DNA from: Naematelia aurantialba
Lineage: Eukaryota > Basidiomycota > Tremellomycetes > Tremellales > Naemateliaceae
Assembly: GCA_021527695.1 (NCBI GenBank)
Contig: JAKFAO010000002.1
Location: 744,501 to 808,500 of the forward strand
DNA length: 64,000 nucleotides
Direction of reading: 5' to 3'
The translations under genes and the position numbers were made by a program. Shown one piece after another: positions 22,086 through 33,662 of this stretch (positions within the stretch are counted from its first letter, which is position 1; every line of letters begins with the position of its first letter). Under the pieces are notes generated by a model that had not been told where the DNA came from, searched no databases, and was given only the letters and a program-made list of their open reading frames with translations.

Positions 22086-24695
22086 TCAGCACAGACTAAA
22101 GAGATACCTTACCTCGCCTGGGCCGACTTTCATCCAAAAGTCTTGTAGATCCAAGCTACCAAACACATCTCCGTCCTCATTTGGTCCGAACCATTCGTCG
22201 AGCGTCGCAAAACCGAGGTTACTGGCATCGGGCTGGGGCGCACTTAACGGCGTCTCATAGGAGAATGCAACAGCAGGTTGAGAGCCACTAGGTACAGGAA
22301 ACGCCCAAGTATTGGGTTCAGCATCCATCGGTGGTAGTGGCACGGTGCGACCACCGGTCGGCGATTTGGTCTGACGTTAACAATGAACCAGCTGCCACCC
22401 ACCGAGTCGATGTTCGAAAGCTTTTTGCGCAACGCTTCGAGTTGGCGACCGTACCGCACGGCAGGATGATCGTCATCCGTGGAACTTGAGGCCAGACACG
22501 CGCACAAGCGGTCGATGAGTTGCAGGGTCCTGCGATTAGCACTCCCAAGAAGCTGTGTGACTTACTTGGCGTGATCGGCACGAAGCATAGCCCCAGAGTA
22601 CAAGGCCTAAAACATGAACGACTGCTTTGGACAGACTCACCTTGAGCAAGACAATTGCCGCGTAGGTGAACCATAAGAGATATCTGGAGGGGAGGAATGG
22701 CAAGGCACCGCCGGGATGTAAAGAGTCGACGCAGAGACCCAGCAGCGCCCTGGCGGCATCGCACATCTGGAAAATATACCGGGCATCAGGACTGGCTGCG
22801 GCACCTCGTGGAAATAGGCTGAGTGGCGGCCGAGAAGCAGACGAGCCGTTTGTGCGATGCTGACGCTCAAGGGCAGAGTATTCTTCGTCCGCTCGCATAG
22901 CAGCCCGCTCGACGTGCGCTTGCTATGAATGTAAGACAGTCCACTACTTGACTCACAAAGCTAAAAGCGCAGATGTAGAGCTGTGTGTAGTAGAACATTG
23001 CCCAGACTGCGTCAGTCAAGGGGAAGATGGTCCACTTCTTCTGTCGCCATAAAGTCTTGAAGCCGTCGAGAGATCGCGCCAACTCATCAAGATACTTGAA
23101 ATACTCGCCATGCATGACAAGGGCACGCGTTCTTGCAGCATTTGGATACAGAGTGTCGTGTGCATTGGACATGAGTTGAGTGAGCTCCACATAGGCCTGG
23201 ACCAAGCTGGCAAGATCTTCCTGAGGGTTGGCGTCTCCAGGCTGAGTTTCGCGAAGAAAGGGAAAATTGTGAGACGCCGCAGCCGGTCCCGTCTGACCCG
23301 AACTAGAGAATCCTTGAAAGCAGATGATTGCACCGCGAGACCAAAATGCCTTGCCAAGGCGGAGAGAAACACTGCCATCAGCGCATATTGGCATAGAACA
23401 TACTGTCTGTCGAAAAGATAGCAATCTGTATCAGCTCAGTCTACTGGAAGCTCACAGGTCCAGGCTAGACGAGCTCTTTCCAGCTCCATAGTGCGTTCGG
23501 CTTCAGAGAAGAGTTTGAGGGCGAGCTAACATCAGCACAACTTACGCACTACCCACCTTATCCAAGCCCAGTCCGTATGCATTCCGGATCGCCATTCCAA
23601 TCATCATCCAGGCTTGCCGATTCTCCGCACCATGAACCTCTTCTCCAATGCCAATCGCATGGATCTCGTCAGGCTCCTTTCGTTTTGCAGGCTGTCGATA
23701 CGGATCCCGGGGAAGATATTCGGCTAGAAGGAGAAGACTCTCTACCAGTCCTATCGTCGGCGGAGCCCCTAAGCATTGTATATCGGATAACCACCCCTGT
23801 CGTCAGCTCAGTCAGATTGAGACTCACCCTCATTACCGCCCATGACTTGTCGTGGACATCTCGCATGCCAGGCTGAGGATGATGCCTGCTGGCAATTATA
23901 ATGATAGCCGCTAGGAGGTATCGCTCGTTCTGCGCAAAGATGGATAGCTGTTCGCGCGTGCGGGGAACTATAGCGGATGGGACCATGGGCTTTCATCAGT
24001 TGTGCACCAATAGATTGCTCACGAAAAGGTGGTGATAGTAGCGGAAGAAGATGTCCGTTAGTATGGACACCTGGGTGGCACTAGCGATGCCCAACTTGAT
24101 CAAGGCAAAGCTTTCCAAAGCAGAGACATGCTCTGATTTGCGAGCTGAGTTGAGTCTAGGTGGCTCGCGACCCGCGCTAGCTAACGCAAGGATGTGCAAA
24201 GCGTCGCTTTCATTCTGCATATCCGCGACAACGATGCTACTGGGATCCGCTGCATGTAGTGGAGGATTCAGATGGATCCGGCGACGCTTTGGACTCGGCG
24301 AGCGAGCACGATAGTCAGGCGTCTTCTCGGGCGCCGAAGGATCTGTGGAGGAGGAGGTTGGACCATATACGTTTGGTGAAAGAAGATCCCGTATGGATCC
24401 GCTCGGTGGCTCAAAGAATTCCGGTTTCGGGCGTTTCGTATTATTGCCACCGCGACGAGAAGGAGCAAATACGCAGTCGCGAGACTCTCGGCGGCAACGG
24501 GAACATGGCGGGGAGGATGGCGCATCAAGATCCCCCTGCTGTTAGGTCTGGCAAACAGGCGACTCACCAGATCGCACTTGGCCTTGCGACTTCGGCAGTG
24601 CAGACTGCTGTCAGCCAGACCTTGGCGGGCACTCACCATGCCCGGTAGCCTCGCTTGATCTTGTCATGCTTGCCTGGCGATGGTGGTGCCGACAT
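22086..24695 (-). CDS. Zn2Cys6 fungal transcription factor
   Basis: DNA-binding regulator of the fungal binuclear-cluster class. The start at 24695 gives MSAPPSPGKHDKIKRGYRA followed by the cluster CLHCRSRKAKCD ... CSRCRRESRDC, spacing C-x2-C-x6-C-x13-C-x2-C-x6-C. Two short introns interrupt it: the first splits the codon of the first cysteine, the second lies after KCDL. The rest is an all-helical fungal-specific regulatory domain assembled from many small exons (for example DARYIFQMCDAARALLGLCV, YVELTQLMSNAHDTLYPNAA, FKTLWRQKKWTIFPL). The C-terminal exon reads LGFATLDEWFGPNEDGDVFG and SLDLQDFWMKVGPGE, with a stop at 22086-22088; an intron after GPGE leading to another short end is possible. 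Target genes are unknown. The distance between third and fourth cysteine is slightly longer than usual. Confidence 0.85.
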
Positions 24696-24734
24696 GATGA
24701 GGTTTTGCAATGCCAGTGAGGGGAGGTCAGTGAC

Positions 24735-24749
24735 GGGGGGGGGGGGGGG
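24735..24749. repeat. G15 homopolymer upstream of the Zn2Cys6 gene
   Basis: Fifteen consecutive G residues lie 40 bases upstream of the transcription-factor start codon, inside the 294-base gap between that gene and the choline kinase stop. The gap otherwise shows no gene. Such tracts are prone to length error in sequencing. Confidence 0.8.
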
Positions 24750-24989
24750 AAATATTACACGGCGGCCAGCAGCATGCACCTGGTACCGGGTAACAAGCTC
24801 AAAGCCGGCGCAGGCAGCACGCGACTACCACGTGTGTTATCAACTGAGAGGGGAGGAGCGGCAAGTAATAATACCACGTCTCATTGTTGTTACATTTGTG
24901 TGTATCATAGTATACCCAGCTCTCTTGCCTCGTTCCTAAACATTTCCAATCGCTCAACAGCATACGCCTGTATTCAGCATATGCCTACA

Positions 24990-26551
24990 CTAGAAACTCA
25001 CCAAATAATCGAACTCCGGAGTCAAGTCTGTCTTGTCCACAATCGCAGTGACCTGTTCCTCCGCCTGCACGATGCCCCAAAGCGCCCAAAAGACGCTACA
25101 AGCTGGGCTCCACATTCGTACTTCTTGCTCTAGTTTTGCAACAACGTCGGCTCTTACGTTTTTCCTCTTGCCGAGAACCTCCTCGCCGTTCCTTGCATCC
25201 ATCTCGATAGACAAGTACGCCCGATACCAATCCTCCCTCTGCTCTGGCGACGGATAGGGATGATGTGGCTGCAAGGAATGAGCGTGAGTGGGATGATGAT
25301 AATTCGCTCGCCACTCGTGAAAATGATTCGCAATATCGTAACCTCTAGGATTTGGTGCGGCATACTCGAAATCAATGACAATGAGCCTACGATGCTCCGG
25401 ACCCGGCGGGGGGACGTCGAGCTTCAATAAATTGCCGTATTGTGTGTCATTATCTGGAGATCAGTCCAGGCCAGATACCGACGCGAACGTCCTGCTCACG
25501 AGCAAAAACAACTTGACGATGTGCGTCATGATCTTGGACCCAGCTCCGATAGGTTTCTATTTCCTGTTTGGCCCGTTGTAGGTCAAAAGCATGTACCCAT
25601 GCTTGCCAGGAACCGCCAAGTGACTCGAGGACTTTTAAATTCTCTTCCGCCAGGCAAGACCACTCCTTGAGACACCGCCACACTGTAGCTTCCGGCCTTT
25701 CAAATCCAAGCAAACAAAGGTCGACGGAGTGCAGCTCGCGCATTCGACGAGCGATGGAACGAGATATCACCGGATCTTTCAGCTCGTCGGGTTTGAGGGC
25801 TCGAGAAGGGAAGAACTGCTCCACTCTGCCGTTCAGGAAGGTCCCATACACATGCGGCCCAAGACCATATGTGGAGCTAAGGACATGGAGAATACGCAGT
25901 TCTTCGGTACGCGAAATCAGGATGCCAGAGCTTGGACCGTAAATCCTGAGGAGTAAAGTGGGTGGGAATTGATCTCGCGCAAGCGGTGGTGGATGATCCG
26001 GATCGAATGGAGGCATCGTCGGCGTAAGAAGCGGTGACAGGGAAGGCGAAGTTGGCGTCGGGCCCGGGTTGTATGACACGAAGAAGACTGCATTGGTCAG
26101 GGCGCCGGAGACTTTCTGCAGATGTATTGACGAGGGTGTCAGACGGGTCGAAGTCCAATAGGGTACTTTCTGCCTTCAGCTTGGTCGTCATGTCACCCAC
26201 CAATCGTCTGAGTATGCTCAAGACCTTGGTCTTGAAGATTGGGTGTCGCCATTCACTAATATCAGCGGAGGCTGCAGATAAAAATCACCTGGCGTCAATG
26301 CTGAGGTCTGCATGGCGCTCTTGTAGAGAACCAGTATCGTCTTCGTCCGAGGCGTCTAAGCGGAAATCGGAGAGCTTTGAGAAACTCCCAGTAGACGACT
26401 TGCGCAAAAGCGGAGCCTGAGAGGGAATTGAAGCTGCAGGACGGTCTGGGAGAATCAGAGGAGATAGTGAGGCGCTCGGGTCACTAGAGCGGTATGTAGG
26501 AGTGACGACCATTACCTGCCTCGAAAAGTCTGGTATGATAACAGTCGTCAA
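24990..26551 (-). CDS. choline/ethanolamine kinase
   Basis: Phosphorylates choline or ethanolamine with ATP, the first step of the CDP-choline (Kennedy) route to phosphatidylcholine. Text in order: MTTVIIPDFSRQ start, a Ser/Pro-rich leader (SKLSDFRLDASDEDDTGS), then SGALTNAVFFV, LLLRIYGPSSGILISRTEEL, LSSTYGLGPHVYGTFLNGRV, EQFFPSRALKPDEL, the kinase motif HNDTQYGNLLKL (Asp as catalytic base) and RLIVIDFEYAAPNPRGYDIA with the metal-binding Asp, then ANHFHEW and SVFWALWGIVQAEEQV. It ends FDYLVSF, stop at 24990. Introns fall near 25.43, 26.09 and 26.28 kb. All motifs needed for activity are visible. Substrate preference cannot be told from sequence. The divergent hypothetical gene starts 176 bases away. 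Confidence 0.92.
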
Positions 26552-26727
26552 AGGACATGAAAGGAGGCAACCTTTGCTTGCCAGCGTGGCAAATTTTAGG
26601 CCCCCAATTCAGTCTGCACACCTATGTGAACATTCGCGCGCCTTTTTATTCATCAGAGTGGTTCCAGACTGTTCGGTCACGTACAGGTGTACGGACATGT
26701 TGTTTTGTCTCTTTCCGCTTCATGTCA

Positions 26728-27688
26728 TGACCACGCAGTTGCCTCGCTCTTTTACGTTAAACTCCACACCGTATCCCACCCGCAAGCGCCGCGCTCAAAC
26801 TCCCCCTGTTACGGATGCCGAATCCAGCAAGCGCCGTCGACCGAACCTCACTCATGGCTTCTCGAGCCTCTCGATCGAACCACTTACAGCACCTTGGGCT
26901 GAAGACGATGGCGACGATGATGATAGTCCCTTCCATATACCGATAGAGTCGCCACAGGATGTTTGCGTAGAAGAGCTGCCTGATGCTCGTCACCGACAGT
27001 TTGCACCGCCATCATCAGATTCCGACGAAGGATATGACGGGACATTTCACCTACCCCCTTCGCGACATCATCGCCATGCACGGGTCGCACAGCAGCCCGA
27101 TGAAATCCAGCTTCCTCTGGAACCACCAGTCCTCCCATTGGACTATGAGGATGTGACAGAGAGACCGACCCGCGGAACGAAGCGTCAAGAGTCTTTCGAC
27201 ATGTCACGGCCCAAACGGCCCAGGAATGACATGAGCATGGACGACGAGAATCACCAGCGCCATACAGAGTGGTATGAGCCAGAGAAAGATCGTGAGTATG
27301 ATGCTTTTGGTAGCTGATCTCAGGCATCGTTATTACATCGCTTGGCTCGCCTTCCTCTTCTCGCTCTTCTTCCCCAGATCGGCCACGACGTCTGGCTCAG
27401 CCTGGTGAACAAGGATTTACTCTGAACCCTTCCTTTCTTACGCATCTTATCAACTCTCAAAAGGACCGCTTCACACAAAAGCCCAACGCTCAGCAGTCAC
27501 TGGTATTGTATCGACGACCGCCGGTGTGGCCCGACGTTGTGCGGCACTGGCAGATTGAGGACCCAGGGAGGTTCGAAGAGGTGGATGACGATGAGGATCT
27601 CAGCATGTTGGAAGCTGTGGAGGGTTGCAGTTCGCATGATGGCAGTACGACCAAGCAGGATATGGATGGTGACATCAGCATGGAATAA
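26728..27688 (+). CDS. hypothetical hydrophilic protein, likely nuclear
   Basis: I do not recognise this protein. From ATG 26728 (MTTQLPRSFTLNSTPYPT) it has several basic patches resembling nuclear localisation signals (TRKRRAQTPP, SKRRRPNLTH, RPKRPRNDM), acidic runs (EDDGDDDDSPF), and after a 32-base intron (27292-27323) a Ser-rich stretch IVITSLGSPSSSRSSSPDRP. The C-terminal part is more ordered: GFTLNPSFLTHLINSQKDRF, LVLYRRPPVWPDVVRHWQI and a final acidic tail ending DMDGDISME. The intron is supported by conserved donor and acceptor and by frame restoration. Length is about 309 residues. The basic and acidic composition suggests a chromatin- or cell-cycle-related role, but that is inference only. 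Confidence 0.7.
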
Positions 27689-27829
27689 TGAATAGTTGTA
27701 TGCAGTCTCACTGTGATGGACGATCGTTCAGTACCTGAAACACGTGCCTGTCGCGTGTAAGATTTACGCTCCCTGCTGCTCTGCTCTTTCCATCTTTTGT
27801 TTTCGTTCAGTCAGGCTGCGGATGGACTC

Positions 27830-29675
27830 ATGACAAGCATACGATTACCCCGTCAGTGGGGTGAGATGACCTCCGAGGCTATTCAGGCTTTCTGTGTGAG
27901 TTTGCCCGTCATCACGTCCAGGACCATGCCTGAAATAAGCCATTAGCTAGCCTCTGCGCCACGAGAAAACTGGTTGCGACAGCCAATTGTACGAAGGCTA
28001 TATCTCGTCTTCTTTGTCTTTGTCACACTAATTATCCTTGTTCCCGCCTGGTCACTGCTATTTATTCCGCGATACAATCGGCCAAGATCCACTTGGACGC
28101 TCCAGCGTTGCTTGAGAGTCCGTTGGAGTCGACGTATCTGTGGTGTGGTCGCTCGCTGCGAGATAGACTATCTTGGCAGAGATCATTCAATCCCTATGGT
28201 AGGACCAGATGTGAGCGCGACTGACCTCAGGATCCGCTAAAGCTGTGCTATTCACATCCAATCACAATTCCCCCTGCCCCACGTTCAGCTCTTTGTGGGT
28301 ATCCCGCCGATGCCCTCCTTCGGCTGCACAGATCTAGAGGTTCTTGGGAGCCGCATTTCATACATCGGCGAAAGCGATCGGCAAAAGCATGGGGCGGTTG
28401 GAATGAGGACCCATCGCGGGTCTATGGTTTCTCTGCGGTGCCGGGATTTTGGTACACTGGTCTGAAAAGACACCCAGAGGACAGTGAGCATGCATCGCAT
28501 GTCGCTCGCTCATAACAGGTCCCCCTAAGCGGTACGGCGAGCCGGTCATTCTACACTTTCATGGCGGTGGCTATCTTTGTGGAACAGCAGCTGAGACCGA
28601 CCTCACTTCAGCAATACCGAAATCCCTGGTAGTACACTCGCCAATCCATCACGTTTTGTCTGTGGATTATCGGCTTGCGCCCAAAGCACCATGGCCTTTA
28701 CCTCTTCTCGATGCTATCTCAGCTTACTGGTACCTCGTTAACGACGAGGGAATTCCAGAAAGGGACATTATAATTACTGGGGATTCAGCAGGAGGTCATC
28801 TGGCATTGGCTCTTGTCCGATTTCTCAGGGATGAGCGCATTTTGCGCATGCCTCGAGGCTTAGTCTGTATGAGTCCATGGGCGGATCTAGGCTTCACCAA
28901 TGCCTGGGGAGAAGAAGCCTTCAACTTCAATGCGGCATCGGATACCGTGAGTCAAATCTGGAGGAAGCGACTTACCATAGATTGACGACACTTTTGGGCC
29001 ATTCGCTATCTCTCTCCTCCTTCGAGCCCTACCAGCATCAGACATGCATACCTCACCATACATCTCTCCTGCCTCTTTTTTGTTACCCTCTCACGCCACG
29101 GGACGGCTGTCTTTCGAGGGGTTCCCACCTACATTCATCGTCTACGGCGGAGCCGAAAGACTTGGCCGGTCAATCGAGTGCTTATGGTCTCGATTTCAAC
29201 TTGCACGCAAAGCTGGTGCCTCTGTGGTCCCTGACAAGCTCATTATTGGTCGAGACTGTGTCCACGATTTCATGATATTTCCATGGCAAGCGGAAGAAGC
29301 GGCCGATGTGTATGTCGAGCTTGACGGGTGGCTACGAGATCTCCTCGCTGAGGATGACGACATTCAAGATATGGCCGTCCCGGACGCATCCAGCCCGCCT
29401 GGTGCGTCTCGAGCTCACTACAAAACCAGTCGATCGCCTATCATGGGTCCAATGCGCGAAGAGGGTGTCATACGTATGGTCGAGGACATGCGAGATGAGG
29501 GTCTAAGGTAGGGTTCCCGATCGACGCAACGCTGATCACCAGCATGATTGACTTGCCTCCTCTCGATCTGGACGCAAGCGAGTGGCTGAGTCCATTCACC
29601 TCGCAATTCGAGAAAGGACAATGGGATTCGGAAGACCAATCGTGGTATGATGCCGAGTCAGATCATGACCTCTAA
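27830..29675 (+). CDS. alpha/beta hydrolase of the hormone-sensitive-lipase type, membrane-anchored
   Basis: Likely ester hydrolase. The first exon (MTSIRLPRQWGEMTSEAIQA) joins to a segment with one hydrophobic helix, LYLVFFVFVTLIILVPAWSL, probably a membrane anchor. The catalytic core has VILHFHGGGYLCGTAAETDL (oxyanion-hole HGGG), LSVDYRLAPKAPWPLPLLDA, the nucleophile elbow GDSAGGHLALALV with Ser, CMSPWADLGFT, and RDCVHDFMIF supplying the His. After it come EGLRMIDLPPLDLDAS and a C-terminus EDQSWYDAESDHDL with TAA at 29673-29675. The order matches the alpha/beta hydrolase-3 fold of arylacetamide deacetylase and yeast sterol deacetylase SAY1; the substrate is not determined. Five or more introns. 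The convergent LisH-WD40 gene ends 13 bases after the stop codon. Confidence 0.85.
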
Positions 29676-29688
29676 GGAGAATGCATAA

Positions 29689-31130
29689 TCACCTCGATAT
29701 GCGGATCCGACGATCATACCCAACACTGACGACCTCCCACCCTCCTGGAACGGATGCTATGCTACAATCCCGGACCACTTCGCTTGTCGCTCCCGGTTCT
29801 GCACCATGAATCTTGATGCTTGAGCGCGTTTCGCCTGTTATAGTGATGAGGTGCAGAAAGCCATTTGGTGTCGTAACACTACAATCGTTAGCGCAGGCAT
29901 CCCACTTCCTTCACATGAAGCCAGACCCCTCTGGCAGCCATGCCATACGTGGGAGGACGAAGTCGTCGCCCTGTTGACCAGTCCAGAGGCATGCCAGCCG
30001 TTCAGTCTATCGTCAGCCATGCACCCCGTGACACCTACCTCGTCTGGTTCCACGCCGTAGAGCAAGATCCTCTCTCCGGTCCCACCTCGATGGTCCCCTG
30101 TCTGGCACGCCACAATCCGTCCCGAAGGATGTAGAGCCATGTTGAGTACCGAAAAGCTGATGTGTGTATCAAAAGGATGGGGGTTGAAGCTCTTTGTCGT
30201 AACCTGACCCGTTTCCAGGCTGACATAGTGAAGCTGGTGGCTCTCACGAAGTGTATACATCAGCCAGGTCGACTGGGGATGAAAGAGGATTGCCTCGGGA
30301 TTGGAATCAACCGTGACGCGATACTTCTCATCGAATTGCAGCTCTGGCTCGCATGCTAGGGCCGGATCGTCCGTGTCGTCGAGCGGTGAAATGTCAACTG
30401 CTCCAACTGTCCCCAAGGCCTCGTAAATGACCACATTTCTGTCGTACGATGCCGTGGCTAGGAAGCGGCCGTCTGGAGAAAAGGCAACTCGGACCACAAA
30501 TTTGCCCGACTTCCAGGTCTGCAAAGCCTGCGAGGTGATGAGGTCTGTGAGCACAGTTGTTCCATCCATAGACCCCGTGACGAGATACCGCGGTTTGGTG
30601 GGGTGCAGCGCAAAGGTCAAGATTGCTGCGCGGTGTGGTTCGAAAATACGTTCGACCTCGCCCGTCTCGTAATCGATGATGCGTAGCGCCTTGTCTACAG
30701 AAGATGTCAAGATACTCAACGGATACGAGGCGATATATCTGCTTCAGCGCTAATCATCGTCTTGTACTCACGAGGCAGAAGGGAGATCGAACACTCTCTT
30801 GGGGACATTCGTCACCTGTACTGTCAACAGGTTGGCGGCGGTGATGCCCTCGAGCGTGCGCCTTATCCCGCTGAGCTTCTCTTCGGGAGGCAGGCCCGTC
30901 GTGACGAGGTCCTTGAGATTTGGTCCCTGCCTGCCATCGGGATCCAGAGACACAGCCTCGAAATCCTCGGCAATCTGGTGAGATTGCCAGTCGGACAACA
31001 GTGTGCGAAGGTCTGGATTTGGGGGCTGAGTTACATCTGGCGGGGAGATGCGTGCCGCTTGGACGAACGCATCGAGCACAGAAGGATAGTTGGTCGCTAG
31101 ATAATGTGCGATGAGGGCTTGCAATGACAT
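29689..31130 (-). CDS. LisH-type WD40 repeat protein
   Basis: The N-terminal exon starts MSLQALIAHYLATNYPSVLD, a LisH-like dimerisation helix pair, and continues with a helical linker. After an intron the WD40 blades follow: SILTSSVDKALRIIDYETGE, AILTFALHPTKPRYLVTGSM, VVRVAFSPDGRFLATASYDR, LFHPQSTWLMYTLRESHQL and VLNMALHPSGRIVACQTGDH. Two further very short introns (30007-30038, 32 bases; 29879-29914, 36 bases) are needed to reach MAWLPEGSGFI and VTTPNGFLHLITITGETRSS, ending DRRIRISR with a TGA stop (complement of 29689-29691). Ignoring the last intron would give a premature stop after GSGF. Role unknown; LisH-WD40 proteins often serve as ligase adaptors or dynein regulators, which is family knowledge only. 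Its start codon lies 2 bases after the upstream gene's stop codon on the same strand. Confidence 0.8.
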
Positions 31131-31132
31131 TT

Positions 31133-31800
31133 CTAAAGTTCTTTGTACATGAAAACGGCCGGTCTCTTCTCCTTTCCATCCGGAGTCAACGCGTAGTTTG
31201 GCACCGTCCCGACCGTCGTCCAGCCCATTGAACGGTAGAGTTTCTCAGCATGATAACCAGCCTCAGTATCAAGGAGCTGAGGCGTCAGAACGCGTCAGAG
31301 AACAAGGACCTACACAAAGCGTGCTACCATTTCGCTTCGCCTCGGCCTCGAGCTCTAGCATCAAGGTCCGACCAATACCTCGACGAAAGTAACGCTCATC
31401 GACGATCAACTTGCGCACCTCGCTCCGAAATCTACCGTTAGGTGCCATGTGAAAGGCCAGCTGGACAGAGCCGACAACTTGTTCATGCTCGGTCGGCTGG
31501 CCATCCTTGTCCAGAGAGGCGAGTGCCTCTTCGCCAGGAGGCAGCTTTGCAACCCACATGACGACTCCCCCTGGACCCGCGCCGATCTTGAGCGCATTGG
31601 CATTCCTCGTGAACAGCTCGATAGAGTCGGCTGTAGTGAAGGGTTCCAGGAAGTTATTGGACTGATTCTGGGCGATGTGACCACAAACAATTGCGGCCAG
31701 ACGAGGGGCGTAGGCGGGTCTGCGTGAGCTTGGTAACATTGACCGCTCACAATGTCGCTGGGCTGACCCTTTCGAGCTGAACTGCGGTTCTGGAGCTCAT
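31133..31800 (-). CDS. GNAT-family N-acetyltransferase
   Basis: A stand-alone GCN5-related acetyltransferase using acetyl-CoA. The favoured start is ATG at 31800 (MSSRTAVQLERVSPATL), joined through a 31-base intron (31720-31750) to PAYAPRLAAIVCGHIAQNQ. The core contains GGVVMWVAKLPPGEEALASL, VVGSVQLAFHMAPNGRFRSE, then the acetyl-CoA motif VRKLIVDERYFRRGIGRTLM (motif A with Arg/Gly-x-Gly) and LELEAEAKRNGSTL. A further intron near 31.28-31.32 kb leads to GYHAEKLYRSMGWTTVGTVP and the C-terminus PAVFMYKEL, stop TAG complement of 31133-31135. An alternative start at 31739 would drop the first exon. Substrate is unknown; small-molecule detoxifying GNATs look similar. Confidence 0.83.
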
Positions 31801-31921
31801 CGTTAGCTCGAGAATGGAAGAGGAGCATTCAGGTAAACAGTATCACACGTTAGACATAGTGCACGTAGCCGCCGCTTACGGGCAAGACCGGCATGGTTCA
31901 CATTAAATCATTACATGAATG

Positions 31922-32998
31922 CTATGGTTTTGATACAGATTGCAATGCCCTATGCAGGCCCATCCTAGGATCTCCGCCCTTCCCGCTCCTCGCGAGCACT
32001 GTCATATGCTCCACTCCGCACGATGGTTCGCAAGCTGATCCCCTCCGGGGGAGAGGAGGTACGGTCCGAGGCGTCGTAGTTCCGCTGGATCTTTGCATTG
32101 GCACGCTACAAGGCTTCCGCAAGATTGAATCTGGTAGCGAGGCTTTGCGGGGGGGTCTCGCGTTCGAAAGAAAGGCCGAATCGTCCGACCGCCACCCTCG
32201 CAACTGATGGCATCGTGGCGCTGGCGTTTGGGGAAGCGCTGCTGCGCGACGACGACACAGCTCTGTAGCAGACGGCGAACACGCGGCTGGAGGCGCGGGT
32301 TCTGGCGTATGGAGACGGGGAGGTGGACTTGTATGACGCGAGCACTTGTCTTGATGGATGCGCGTCGTGACGATAGAGACTGAACGATGTCGTGACGGCC
32401 CGGCTTCCGCAGTCTTCTCAACCATATGTCGAGGGCGGGGTGACGCCCAACCTGTGCCCCATGTTCGGGTAAAAGTGCCCACCTCGTCATCGGACGAGAA
32501 TCCATCCTCTTCATCCTCATGATACCCCTCATCTGACTCGGGGTCGCTCTGGATCAATGGCGAGGGCGAAACGGTCAACTCCTCGTCCATCCATGTGGGA
32601 AGTGTAGTCCGGATTTTCAGTAACGAGGCTGGCGACTGACCCGCCTCTGAATCTCGTCTGCACCGTACGTCGAACGTGAGGCACGACTGCTTCCTGGCGA
32701 TACTCTGACTGCTCTGGCCATCTTCACTAGCGGTGTCCTTGCGCAGGATCGGCTTTGACTGAATGGATTGACCGGCCGGCCTGCTTTGCGACTGGAAGAG
32801 ACAGGAGATGAGCGAAGGCGAGCGACAAGCACGTCCCGACGTGGTCGATTCGAGACCCCAGTCGGACACTGTCTCGGAATCGGTCGAAGCACACGAAGGG
32901 ATAGCAAGTTTGGGGAAGGACAAGCCCTCGATGGGTACCGAGGACCGCATGAGCGGCGAGGTCGTGAACAAGGGAGGCAGTTCGTCTGCCGTCGACAT
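31922..32998 (-). CDS. hypothetical Ser/Pro-rich protein
   Basis: A single open exon of about 358 codons from MSTADELPPLFTTSPLMRSS (a second ATG in frame at 33019 is possible). It is rich in Ser, Pro, Arg and has many SP/TP sites, one acidic island (SDEGYHEDEEDGFSSDDEVG) followed by TFTRTWGTGWASPRPRHMV, and short repeated forms of SILRK and PILRK. The GILRK/PILRK-like motifs and acidic box suggest a phosphorylated regulatory protein, but I recognise no domain. No signal peptide or membrane segment. Absence of stops over more than 1 kb and a sensible start support it being real. The stop codon is 122 bases from the start of the GNAT gene. Confidence 0.6.
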   Translation of the reverse strand: MSTADELPPLFTTSPLMRSSVPIEGLSFPKLAIPSCASTDSETVSDWGLESTTSGRACRSPSLISCLFQSQSRPAGQSIQSKPILRKDTASEDGQSSQSIARKQSCLTFDVRCRRDSEAGQSPASLLKIRTTLPTWMDEELTVSPSPLIQSDPESDEGYHEDEEDGFSSDDEVGTFTRTWGTGWASPRPRHMVEKTAEAGPSRHRSVSIVTTRIHQDKCSRHTSPPPRLHTPEPAPPAACSPSATELCRRRAAALPQTPAPRCHQLRGWRSDDSAFLSNARPPRKASLPDSILRKPCSVPMQRSSGTTTPRTVPPLPRRGSACEPSCGVEHMTVLARSGKGGDPRMGLHRALQSVSKP

Positions 32999-33662
32999 GT
33001 TGCCCAGCTGTCTAGACACGAGCGATCATAATCGAGTCGCCGAGTCGCCAGTTTCGTACGAAAGAGAATCGTGCTTTGGCTTGCTCGTGTGCAGTGCTTT
33101 TTGGGGGGACCAGGTCGTTGACCAATCGCTTTTTTTTGTCTCTTAATGGTGGAAAAAAATCCCGTAACCAGGGCGGGCCTGGGGGCGCTTGCTAGAGAAA
33201 TTTTATGTCCGTTTGGGGGTTGACACTGGGTGATGCATGCTGCTGCTGCTGCCGCCGCTGCCGCCTGGGGGTCGACGCCATTGTGCGTACGAGGCGTTTC
33301 TGCGGGATTGGTTGGCTTCAAGGGGGGGGAACATCGCACAAGGAAAGGGGGGGGGCGACCGACCCCTGTTCGACCGGCCCCTAAAATTCACGGAAAAAAC
33401 CCTGTGCCCCTGGCCCCGTCTCGGAATTTCTCCCCGTCCGTCCGCCAACTGGGGATTTCGATCCCGGTTTTCTAGGCGCGCATGCCACAGACAGCCACCT
33501 ATTCATTTGCCAACTCAAGACTACTTGACCGCGAGACGAGGTGCTAGCCGAGTCTGAGACCTGGTCTCTTTCCAAATGGTCCGAGCAGGCGATGATCAAC
33601 CATCTCATTTACGCTCATACTTTATCTCCAGTCATATTTTCCATCGATGCAATACTAACAAT
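32999..33662. promoter_or_regulatory. divergent intergenic region with G-tracts
   Basis: A 664-base gap between two divergently transcribed hypothetical genes. It contains separate G-runs of 6 (33113-33118), 8 (33322-33329) and 9 (33347-33355) bases and a short CTG/CCG-type triplet stretch near 33238-33265. No open frame of credible content was found. It presumably holds both promoters; the G-runs could form a quadruplex, which is inference. Confidence 0.45.
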
